Source: Gemmatimonadota bacterium (GTDB lineage Bacteria; Gemmatimonadota; Gemmatimonadetes; Longimicrobiales; Gaopeijiaceae). From it: a DNA stretch of 7,809 bases. The notes under the pieces are model-generated. The model did no database searches, had not been told where the DNA came from, and worked only from the letters and a program-made list of their open reading frames with translations. The stretch spans positions 1-7,809 of the forward strand of contig JAPOOQ010000510.1 in assembly GCA_026713345.1 (NCBI GenBank), written 5' to 3'. Position 1 is the stretch's first letter. Each line of letters starts with the position of its first letter. The position numbers and the translations under genes were made by a program. Shown piece after piece: positions 1 to 7,300 of this stretch.

Positions 1-1
1 C

Positions 2-133
2 CCGATCGTGCACGGCCTCATGAACCGGGTCGAGCCCTGGATCCTCGGCATGCCCTTTCTATTTGCGTACCTGCTGGTCGTGTACTTCCTCGGGATCGGG
101 GTGCTGATCTGGACAGAGCGGACGGGCGTTTAG
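2..133 (+). CDS. C-terminal part of a small DUF3311-like membrane protein (5' truncated by window edge)
   Basis: The open frame enters from the left edge and ends at TAG 131-133, giving 43 residues. It reads PIVHGLMNRVEPWILGMPF, then a hydrophobic helix (about FAYLLVVYFLGIGVLIW), then a short polar tail TERTGV. The NRVEP-x-ILG-x-PF pattern followed by one membrane helix resembles DUF3311, a family of roughly 60-90 residue proteins with two membrane segments, usually encoded next to sodium:solute symporters. If so, most of the second half is present and the first helix lies outside the window. No plus-strand gene follows; the next gene runs convergently, so any partner symporter would have to lie upstream. 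Its function is not established and the family call rests on pattern recall. The reading frame itself is fairly secure because its composition is typical of a membrane helix and it has a proper stop. Confidence 0.6.
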   Translation, partial: PIVHGLMNRVEPWILGMPFLFAYLLVVYFLGIGVLIWTERTGV

Positions 134-220
134 TCCGCCTGCAGACAAAACCCACGTGGCATTCGAGCGGCGACGCATCCGCGTTGGACCTGCCCTCAAG
201 GCTCGCCGGTACGCCCCCCG

Positions 221-1219
221 CTAAGTCGGTGCCCGCGCCGTGGCAAGCAGATGGTCTACGTGGTGCCGTTCGAGACATCGGCCCGCGGAGGTCTCCAGTT
301 GCACGGTAATGTGCTGAACGTTGAACTCGTCGTAGGCGATATCCCGCACCCGGTCCAGCAGGGACTCGTGGCCTCCGTTGGCTTCGTAGCCGGGTTCCAC
401 CAGCATGTGTGCGGTCAGTGCAACATACCCCGGGGCCAAGGTCCAGCAATGGACATCGTGGATCACGGTCACCCCGTCGATTGCCTCGAGCTTGTGGCAG
501 AGAGCGTAGAGATCGACGTGCTCCGGCGTGCCCTCGAGCAGTACGTCGACCACCCGGGACAGCAGGCGCCATGTGCTCATCAGGACCAGGACGCCGATCA
601 GCACGCCCACAACCGGATCGGCCACATGCCAACCGAAAGCCCAGACCAGCACGCCCGCAACGACCACGGCCACTGACCCCAGCAGGTCGGTAATCATGTG
701 CTGGAAGGTGCCTTCAAGGCTGGTGTTCTTCTGAGCCGCACCGTGTACCGTCCACAAGGCCGCGATGTTCACGACCAGTCCTATCGAACTCACGACCAGG
801 AGAATCTGGCCGTCAACCTCCGGCACCATCGAGAAGCGTCGGTATGCCTCGATCAGCACCCAGACGGAGATGCCCCAGAGCGTCAGCGCGTTGACCAGTG
901 CCGCGAGGACCTCTGTGCGGTGGAAGCCGTAGGTGTGCTCCGCGGTCGACCGGCCCGAGTGGCGCATGGTAGCCAGCGCGAGCACCAGGAACACGGCGTC
1001 GGTGAGCATGTGTCCGGCGTGGGCGAGCAGGGCCAGGCTGCCCACGAGAAACCCCGCGATGACCTCGGCAATCATGTATCCGCCGATAAGCACCAACGCG
1101 GCTACGATGCGGTGCGTACCGGCGGTCGGGGAATCGGGGGCGTCCGCGGAGCCATGTGAATGACCGTGGTCCGGGTTCCGGCCCCCAGCGGTGAAGCCTT
1201 GGGTGTCGGTGGCTTTCAT
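221..1219 (-). CDS. Cation diffusion facilitator (CDF) metal/proton antiporter, CzcD/ZitB-like
   Basis: This 332-residue protein probably exports Zn(II), and possibly Cd or Co, from cytoplasm to periplasm in exchange for protons. Six membrane helices are visible at about residues 37-57, 61-85, 104-126, 138-158, 174-197 and 200-222. The intramembrane metal site has both halves: H70-x3-D74 in helix 2 (AGHMLTDA) and H174-x3-D178 in helix 5 (QHMITDLLGS), the HxxxD pair typical of zinc CDFs. DPVVG (201-205) and LLEGTPEHVD (227-236) are family landmarks, followed by a cytoplasmic domain containing HDVHCWTL. The N-terminus has a short His cluster, DHGHSHG (H18, H20, H22); the helix 4-5 loop is not His-rich. 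I chose ATG 1219 because GAGAG lies 7 bases upstream and the length then matches the family; the frame stays open upstream to 1357, but those residues look non-coding. The gene diverges from the RND operon, which suggests a shared metal-resistance role. The metal is inferred. Confidence 0.93.
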   Translation of the reverse strand: MKATDTQGFTAGGRNPDHGHSHGSADAPDSPTAGTHRIVAALVLIGGYMIAEVIAGFLVGSLALLAHAGHMLTDAVFLVLALATMRHSGRSTAEHTYGFHRTEVLAALVNALTLWGISVWVLIEAYRRFSMVPEVDGQILLVVSSIGLVVNIAALWTVHGAAQKNTSLEGTFQHMITDLLGSVAVVVAGVLVWAFGWHVADPVVGVLIGVLVLMSTWRLLSRVVDVLLEGTPEHVDLYALCHKLEAIDGVTVIHDVHCWTLAPGYVALTAHMLVEPGYEANGGHESLLDRVRDIAYDEFNVQHITVQLETSAGRCLERHHVDHLLATARAPT

Positions 1220-1256
1220 ATTCGCACTCTCAGGGATTGTGATGGTGGATCGGAGT

Positions 1257-1286
1257 ATCATATGGAAGGCCCAGGCACATTTGCAA
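1257..1286 (-). promoter_or_regulatory. Candidate sigma-70-type promoter for the CDF gene
   Basis: On the minus strand, TTGCAA (1286-1281, 4 of 6 to TTGACA) is followed after 18 bases by TATGAT (1262-1257, 5 of 6 to TATAAT). Transcription would start about 30 bases before ATG 1219. It is placed as expected for a divergent promoter, but was found by eye only. Confidence 0.4.
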
Positions 1287-1348
1287 CGACAGGCGGTTCC
1301 GAAAGGAGCACGGATCGCCCCCTGGTCTGGTCCCGGATCGGTCCTCAC

Positions 1349-1378
1349 TTGTCGCATGATGGCTCGATGCCGTACTCT
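1349..1378 (+). promoter_or_regulatory. Weak candidate promoter for the RND efflux operon
   Basis: TTGTCG (1349-1354) and TACTCT (1373-1378) are separated by 18 bases and lie about 36 bases before ATG 1414. They match consensus at only 4 of 6 and 3 of 6 positions, as might be expected of an activator-dependent promoter. No clear MerR-, ArsR- or response-regulator-type dyad was found here. The rest of the 1220-1413 region shows nothing else I can support. Confidence 0.25.
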
Positions 1379-1402
1379 TTCACGGTCGGATCACTTTGCC
1401 AC

Positions 1403-1407
1403 GGAGA
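1403..1407 (+). promoter_or_regulatory. Ribosome binding site deciding the start of the TolC-like gene
   Basis: GGAGA sits 6 bases before ATG 1414. A TTG at 1396 in the same frame would start upstream of this site and has no such signal, so ATG 1414 is preferred. It also places a clean signal peptide at the N-terminus. Confidence 0.7.
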
Positions 1408-1413
1408 ATCCAT

Positions 1414-2667
1414 ATGAAATCGGGAGCGCGGCCATTTCCGGTTCTGGTCGCTTGCAGCATGCTCGTTGCGCCTCCGGGCGCGCTCGGGCAGGAAACGGTG
1501 CGCCGTGTGTCACTTGCGGAGGCGCTGGAAGCGTTCGCCGCGAATAGCCTCGCTTTGAAGATTGCGAGGTCCGAAACCGCTGGACTCACAGGCGCGGCCC
1601 GCCAGTCCCGCGCCTACTTCAATCCGGCGCTCTCGCTCGGACGCGATGACCTCAGCCACCAGGACGAGAAGATGTGGGAGGAGACCCTCCTTGTTCTTCA
1701 ACAGGTGGAATGGCCCGCCCGGACCGCCGCCCGGGGTCGGGCCGCCACGCACACGATCGGTGCTGCCACCGCCCGGCTGCGCGCCGATTCGATCTCGCTC
1801 GCGTTCGAGGTTCGCGAGGCCTACGTGCGGGCCTGGTTCGCCGAGGAGACTGAGTCGGTTCTAAGGCGGACCGCATCCGTCATCCAGTCGGTGGCCGATG
1901 ACGCCGAGATCCGCCTCGCAGCGGGTGACATCTCAGCCTATGAAGCCCGGCGGTTGCGCCTTGAGCGGGTGCAGGTGGAACTGGAATTGGAGGAAGCGGG
2001 CCTCATTGCCCGCGACGCGCGCAGGGGCCTGGCCGTCCTGATCGCTCCCGGAAGTGACGTCGAGGAGATCGGACCGTCCGAGGGGCTGGAAGGAGTCCCC
2101 GCAATCATTACCAGGGAGACCGCGATGGCCGTCCTTCCGCAGCGACCGGACGTGGAGGCGGCAGCGAGGGAGTTGGACGCTGCACGTGCGGGGGTTCAGG
2201 TCGCACAGTCATACTGGGTGCCCGACCCGACTCTGGGGATCGGATACCGCCACCATGATGACGGATTCGGCGGCGCCAGCTTCGCGCTCGATGTCTCCAT
2301 GCCGCTCTTCGACCGCGGAGTCGGCACCAGGGAGGAAGCCGCCGCCCGGAGTTCCGCAGCCGCGTACCGTCTTGACCTCCGCACGGAGATGGCGGCTCTG
2401 GACGTGCTGCTCGCTTCGGACCGCTACGCGTCCAGTCGGTCACGCCTCGAGACTGCCGCACCGGGTCTGCAGGCCGACGGTGAGGCGCTGCTTGTATCCG
2501 CGACCGCCGCCTACGCCCAAAACGAGATGACACTGGTGGAGCTGCTGGACGCCGCCAGTGCTTTTCGGAGCGCTCAACTGAGCGCCCTCGCGCTGGCGGC
2601 CGAGGCTTGGGTATCGTACTACGACCTGCTTCGCGCCATTGGTGGCGCTCCGGAGGAAGAACGATGA
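1414..2667 (+). CDS. TolC-family outer-membrane efflux channel (CzcC/CusC-like)
   Basis: This 417-residue protein is the probable outer-membrane exit duct of the tripartite metal efflux complex. It starts with a Sec-type signal peptide: K and R near the N-terminus, the hydrophobic core VLVACSMLVA, and a likely cleavage after ALG before QETV. The mature part begins with VSLAEALEAFAANSLALKIARSE, the usual opening of an outer-membrane efflux protein (OEP) repeat. Two repeats are discernible: the first carries YFNPALSLG, QQVEWPAR and a long helical stretch around EVREAYVRAWFAEE; the second begins near the AVLPQRPDVEAAARELDAARAGVQVAQ segment and includes WVPDPTLGIGY and MPLFDRGVG. Long Ala/Leu/Arg/Glu-rich helices fit the periplasmic barrel. 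The length is normal for CzcC-type members. No N-terminal lipobox cysteine precedes the mature region, unlike CusC. The stop overlaps the start of the adaptor gene, indicating one operon and coupled translation. Confidence 0.9.
   Translation: MKSGARPFPVLVACSMLVAPPGALGQETVRRVSLAEALEAFAANSLALKIARSETAGLTGAARQSRAYFNPALSLGRDDLSHQDEKMWEETLLVLQQVEWPARTAARGRAATHTIGAATARLRADSISLAFEVREAYVRAWFAEETESVLRRTASVIQSVADDAEIRLAAGDISAYEARRLRLERVQVELELEEAGLIARDARRGLAVLIAPGSDVEEIGPSEGLEGVPAIITRETAMAVLPQRPDVEAAARELDAARAGVQVAQSYWVPDPTLGIGYRHHDDGFGGASFALDVSMPLFDRGVGTREEAAARSSAAAYRLDLRTEMAALDVLLASDRYASSRSRLETAAPGLQADGEALLVSATAAYAQNEMTLVELLDAASAFRSAQLSALALAAEAWVSYYDLLRAIGGAPEEER
2652..2656 (+). promoter_or_regulatory. 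Ribosome binding site of the adaptor gene inside the end of the TolC-like gene
   Basis: GGAGG lies 7 bases before ATG 2664, which overlaps the preceding stop as ATGA. The adaptor frame extends back to 2607 inside the TolC-like gene, but this site and the signal sequence that follows make 2664 the convincing start. Confidence 0.8.
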
Positions 2668-4334
2668 ACTTGACACCAGTGAGGCCCTGGCTGATGGGTG
2701 TGGCGTGCCTCGGGTGGTGGGGTTGCGGCGAGGCGTCGGTCGGAGAGGCTGGCGCGGCGGCCCACGACCCCCACACCGGTGGAGGGGCGTTCACCAGGAT
2801 ATCCGGCGGCATCGAACTCTTCGTCGAGTATCCGCACCAGGTCGAAGGTGTCGAGAGCGAAGAACCCTGGGAGATCTACCTGACGTGGGTGGAGAGTTGG
2901 CAACCGGTTGCGGACGCGGGGGTGACACTCGTGGTCTACGGGCCTCCCGGAGGCCGCCAGGCGATCGAGGCCGAGTCCGGGTTCCCGGGCGTGTACCACG
3001 CGTCGCCAACGTTGCCGTCCGAGGGCCACTGGCACGCCGAGTTCGAACTGTCGATCGAGGGAAGTGAATACGTGATCGGGGCAGGCGAATTCGAGGTCTT
3101 CGCGAGCGAGGACGAAGTCCACGTACACGCTGGGCACGGCCACGCGGGAGACGAGGCCGACGCGCACGCGGGACATGACCATGTGGAGGACGAGGCCGAC
3201 GCGCACGCGGGACACGACCACTCGGAAGACGCGGTCGATTCACATGCCGGACACGATCACGCAGAGGACGAGGCGGTTGACGAGGCCGGTGCTGCGGTTG
3301 CGGAGGTCATCACCCTTCCCAAGCGGGAGCAGTGGACGTTCCCGTTCGCGGTTGCCGTAGCGGAAGAACGCGAAATCCCGACATCGATCCCGGCTGCGGG
3401 CGAATTGGTCGCCACGCCTGGCGGTCTCGTCCATGTTTCGTCTCCAGTGGCGGGGCTCGTCGAGGTGGATGGGCCCTCGATCGGACCGGGCGACCGCGTG
3501 CGCGTAGGGCAGACTCTGGCGAGGATCGCGCCCGTCAGCCTGGACAACTCCTATATGCGCACGCGTGCAGATGTCATTGAGGCTCAACTCGAAGCCGAGA
3601 GGGCCGAAGAGCTTTTCGCCGCCGGCGCCATCCCGGAGAGGCGGCTGCTGGAGGCACACCGAAACCTCGAGGTGGCTACGGCGGCATTCGAAGCCATCGG
3701 CGGTTCGTCGGAGAGCGTGGGTGAGGAGGATCCCGACCCCAGCCTGTACCATCTCCGCAGCCCGATCGATGGCCTGGTCGCGGCCCGCGAAGCGGCGCTC
3801 GGCGCTCAGGTCGAAATCGGAGAGCACGCATTCACGATCGTGAATCCGTCCACGCTCTGGTTCGTCGCGAGGGTTCCTGCACGCTACGCCGCGGAGACGA
3901 CGCGGATCCAGGGCGCCTGGTTCACTGTCGAAGGGGGTACGGCCAACTACGCGTCAAGCCTCGTTCTCTCCATTGGCGCCATGATCGATCCGTCGAGCCG
4001 CACGCTGCCCGTCCGGTTCGCGGTCCCCAATGCAACCGGAGCCCTGAAGATCGGCATGCTGGCCGAAGGGCATATCCTTCTGGGCGATCCGGTGCACGGC
4101 GTCGCGGTCCCGGCCTCGTCGATCCAGGACGAGAACAACCTCTCCGTGATCTACGTGAAACTAACGGGTGACACCTTCGAGCGACGGGTCGTCGAAACAG
4201 GTCCGTCGGACGGATCCTGGACCATCGTGGCATCGGGGATCGCCGCCGGTGAGCAGGTCGTCACCGAGGGCGCCTATCAGGTCAACCTCGCCGCGCTCGG
4301 CGTTGTCGCGCCCGCGCACGACCACGCGCACTAA
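2664..4334 (+). CDS. Periplasmic adaptor of metal RND efflux (CzcB/CusB-like, HlyD family) with His-rich repeat insert
   Basis: This 556-residue adaptor would link the RND pump to the outer-membrane channel. The N-terminus MNLTPVRPWLMGVACLGWWGC is a short signal sequence. C21 after G20 may be a lipid-modified cysteine, although WWG is a poor lipobox. Residues about 43-149 form an extra domain (IELFVEYP, then LTWVESWQPVADAGVTLVVYG, then GVYHASPTLPSEGHWHAEFEL). It resembles the Ig-like N-terminal domain of some metal RND adaptors. Residues 154-205 are four 13-residue His/Asp/Glu-rich repeats. The core begins near 238: the first biotinyl-lipoyl-like half (GGLVHVSSPVAGLVEV, GDRVRVGQTLARI), a helical hairpin (about IEAQLEAERAEEL to ATAAFEAIGG), and the second half LRSPIDGLVAAREAALGAQVEIG. 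A beta-barrel with SSRTLPVRFAVPN follows, then a membrane-proximal domain with VPASSI and GEQVVTEGAYQV. The tail PAHDHAH adds three more histidines. The protein is longer than a typical 350-410 residue adaptor because of the N-terminal domain and repeats. Confidence 0.92.
   Translation: MNLTPVRPWLMGVACLGWWGCGEASVGEAGAAAHDPHTGGGAFTRISGGIELFVEYPHQVEGVESEEPWEIYLTWVESWQPVADAGVTLVVYGPPGGRQAIEAESGFPGVYHASPTLPSEGHWHAEFELSIEGSEYVIGAGEFEVFASEDEVHVHAGHGHAGDEADAHAGHDHVEDEADAHAGHDHSEDAVDSHAGHDHAEDEAVDEAGAAVAEVITLPKREQWTFPFAVAVAEEREIPTSIPAAGELVATPGGLVHVSSPVAGLVEVDGPSIGPGDRVRVGQTLARIAPVSLDNSYMRTRADVIEAQLEAERAEELFAAGAIPERRLLEAHRNLEVATAAFEAIGGSSESVGEEDPDPSLYHLRSPIDGLVAAREAALGAQVEIGEHAFTIVNPSTLWFVARVPARYAAETTRIQGAWFTVEGGTANYASSLVLSIGAMIDPSSRTLPVRFAVPNATGALKIGMLAEGHILLGDPVHGVAVPASSIQDENNLSVIYVKLTGDTFERRVVETGPSDGSWTIVASGIAAGEQVVTEGAYQVNLAALGVVAPAHDHAH
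3123..3278 (+). repeat. Four tandem 39-bp units coding a His-rich, acidic metal-binding-like repeat
   Basis: Units lie at 3123-3161, 3162-3200, 3201-3239 and 3240-3278, each 39 bp (13 codons), in frame with the adaptor gene. The protein consensus is x-HAGHDH-x-EDEA-x, giving three histidines per unit plus acidic residues. At DNA level 3150-3175 and 3189-3214 are a perfect 26-bp direct repeat at a 39-bp offset, so the array probably grew by unit duplication; the outer units are more diverged. Metal binding is inferred from composition. Unit count may vary between strains. Confidence 0.9.
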
Positions 4335-4345
4335 ATGCAGTCCGT

Positions 4346-4349
4346 GGAG
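4346..4349 (+). promoter_or_regulatory. Ribosome binding site deciding the start of the RND pump
   Basis: GGAG is 6 bases before ATG 4356. An in-frame ATG at 4335 directly abuts the adaptor stop (TAAATG) but has no purine-rich sequence before it. The 4356 start is therefore preferred. Confidence 0.6.
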
Positions 4350-4355
4350 CCTGCC

Positions 4356-7300
4356 ATGAACGAGGCTGATCGACGCGGCGTCCTGGACCACCTTGTGGGT
4401 GCCTCTCTCAACAACCCCTTTCTGTCCCTCATCTTCGCGATGGGCCTGTTCGTGGGCGGAAGCTGGGTGGCGGCCACCTTTCCGGTTGATGTCTTCCCGG
4501 ACCTGACCGCTCCCACGGTGACGGTGGTCACGGACGCCCACGGCCTGGCCCCGGAGGATGTCGAGACAGCGATCACCTTCCCGATCGAAACTGCCCTGAA
4601 CGGCGCGCTCGGGGTTCGGCGTGTGCGCTCGAAGTCTGCCCAGGGAATCAGCGTCGTCTGGGCGGATTTCGAATGGGGAACCGACATCTACCTCGCGAGG
4701 CAGATCGTGAGTGCGAGGCTCCAGGCCCAGGCGCTCGATCTTCCGGAGGGGGTGAGTGCGCCAGTCCTCGCGCCCGTCAGTTCGATCATGGGCGAGATCG
4801 TTCTGGTCGGCATCGTCGCACCCGAATCGCGGCTCATGGAGGCACGCACCACGGCCGACTGGATCGTGAGGCGGAGGCTGCTGGCAGTGCCGGGGGTATC
4901 CCAGGTGGTCTCGCAGGGTGGCGACGTCCGCGAATACCAAGTGCTGGTCGATCCGCAGCGGCTCCTGGCCTACCAGGTCGGGCTCGACGATGTGCTCGCC
5001 GCGGTCGAAGGGTCCAGCGAAAACGTGGCTGGGGGACTCTACTGGTCGGGAGGACACGAGATCCTGGTTCGCGGGATCGTGCGTCCATCGAGTGTTGAAG
5101 ACATCGGCGTGACCGTTGTGGCCACGCGGGACGGTGTCCCGGTCTTGATCGACGATGTGGCCGAGGTGCGGATCGGTCCCAAGATCACCTACGGGACCGG
5201 GTCCGTGAACGGGGCGCCGGCAGTCATTCTGTCGGTCCAGAAACAGGCGGGCGCCAACACGCTGGAACTGACGGAAAGGGTCGATGCGGAACTGGATCTG
5301 ATCCAGGGCGAGTTGCCGGACGGTATCACCCTGGAACGGGAGATCTTCCGGCAGGCCGACTTCATTTCCCTCGCCGTGGACAATGTGATCATCGCTCTCC
5401 GCGACGGCGCATTCTTCGTGGTCGCAATCCTGTTGCTGTTTCTTTGGAACGTGCGCACCACCCTGATCTCGGTGGTGGCCATACCTCTGTCGCTGGCGCT
5501 GGCGATCATCGCGATGCGCGCCCTCGGCGGCACCGTGAACACCATGACACTGGGTGGCATGGCCATTGCGATAGGAGCGCTCGTCGACGACGCGATCATC
5601 TTCGTCGAAAACGTCCACCGGCGACTCCGCGACAACCTCCGACAACCGCCCGACGAGCGGCTTGCGACGCTGCCGCTCATCCGCAGCGCCGCGAGCGAGA
5701 TCAGGGATCCGATCCTTAACGCGACGCTGATCATCACCATCGTCTTCGTACCGCTGTTTTTCCTGACAGGGGTCGAGGGCCGCATGCTGAAGCCGCTCGG
5801 CTACGCATACATCATCAGTATTCTCTCGTCGCTTGTCGTCGCGGTGACGGTGACCCCGGCGCTTTCCTACCTGCTGCTGCCGGGCGACCGCTCGACCAAA
5901 CGGCGACGCGAGCCATGGCTGGTGCGGGGACTGGAGTTAGTCTACGGTCGGGTGTTGAACCGGGCGCTACGCCGCTCGGGAGCGGTACTGGTCGGGGCGG
6001 CGCTCCTCCTGGCCGGCACCCTCGCGGTGGTCCCGACCCTGGGCCGGGAGTTTCTGCCCGAGTTTCAGGAGGGGTCGCTGACCATCGCAATCATCACCGT
6101 ACCAGGTACGTCGCTGAAGGAATCGAACGAGATCGGCAATCGTGTCGAGCGGCGGCTGTTGGGCGTACCCGGGGTGGTCTCGACGGCGAGGCGCACGGGC
6201 CGCGCCGCGCTGGACGAGGAAGCGCAGGGCGTCAATGTCTCGCACGTTGAAGCACAGCTGGACCTGACCGACCGCGAGCTCGGCGAGGTAATGACTGAAG
6301 TGCGTGCGGAGCTTGCGGGGATTTCGGGAACAAGCATCACGGTTGGGCAGCCGATCGGCCACCGCATCGACCATATGCTCTCCGGCACGCGCGCGGCGAT
6401 CGCGATCAGCGTGTTCGGTCCCGATCTCCGTGAACTGCGGGGAATCGCCGGGCAGATCGAGACCGTCGCACACGAGGTGGAAGGCCTGGTGGACATCTCG
6501 GTGGAGCAGCAGGCGGAGGTGCCCCAGCTGCAGGTCCGCGCGAACCGCCGGGCCATGGCCCGCCACGGGGTGAGCCCCGGGACGCTGGCCAATGCGGTAC
6601 ACATTGCCTTGCAGGGCGAGGTCGTGTCCCAGGTGCGCGAGGGCGAGCGGACCTTCGATCTCGTCGTACGCTACGCGGACAAACACCGGACCAGCCCCGA
6701 TGCCATCGCGGACGCGCTGGTGGCGACTCCGGCAGGCTCGACGGTGCCCCTGTCCCAGCTCGGCAACATCGTGCAGACCCGTGGGCCGAACATGATCTCA
6801 CGAGAGAACGTGTCACGGAAGATCGTCGTCAGCGCCAACGTAGCCGGACGCGATGTGATCGGTGCCGTTACCGAGCTCCAGGAACACATCGCCGACGAGC
6901 TGGACCTTCCGCCCGAATACCACGTCCAGTACGGGGGCCAGTTCGAGAGCGGACAGAGTGCGACCCGCCGAATCACCATCCTGTCACTGTTCTCGATCGG
7001 AGCGATCTTCATGATCATGTTCCGCGCGTTCGGGAACTTCAGCACTGCAGCATTCCTCATGGTGAACCTGCCTTTGGCCCTGACCGGCGGGGTTATCGCC
7101 GTACTGCTCATCGGCGGGACGGTGAATGTCGCGACGCTGGTCGGCTTCATCACGCTCTTCGGGATCGCGGTGCGGAACGGGATGCTCCTCGTAAGCCGGT
7201 ATCAGGATCTTTGCGCCGGCGGGATGCCGCTTCCAGAGGCCATTCGGCGTGGCTCGGTCGAGCGGCTTAGTCCGATACTGATGACGGCGCTCACGGCGGG

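Noticed and set aside
152..159. CCACGTGG palindrome beside an AAAAC run (T-run on the minus strand) as a minus-strand terminator
   Set aside because: An 8-base palindrome without a loop leaves at most two pairs once a turn is allowed, so it cannot form a useful hairpin.
171..186. Hairpin CGACGC-ATCC-GCGTTG between the convergent first two genes, as a terminator
   Set aside because: The stem has only six pairs including one G-U, and no T-tract follows on either strand.
251..1163. Several plus-strand open frames opposite the CDF gene
   Set aside because: The minus-strand CDF protein has all family motifs; the plus-strand frames give His/Gln/Arg-rich sequence with no recognisable domain.
1220..1357. 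A 46-residue N-terminal extension of the CDF protein
   Set aside because: The extension covers the likely promoter, is unlike CDF N-termini, and ATG 1219 has a better ribosome site.
1354..1370. GCAT...ATGC imperfect dyad before the TolC-like gene as a regulator operator
   Set aside because: Only four bases match in each arm once aligned symmetrically; indistinguishable from chance.
2108..2812. A 234-codon minus-strand open frame over the TolC-like/adaptor junction
   Set aside because: It is Pro/Arg-rich low-complexity sequence opposite two convincing genes; it is a composition artefact.
4161..5645. A 494-codon open frame on the minus strand across the adaptor end and the RND pump
   Set aside because: It lies opposite well-conserved RND and adaptor coding sequence, is rich in Asp, His, Arg and Gly as expected from the reverse of a GC-rich gene, and shows no domain or ribosome site.
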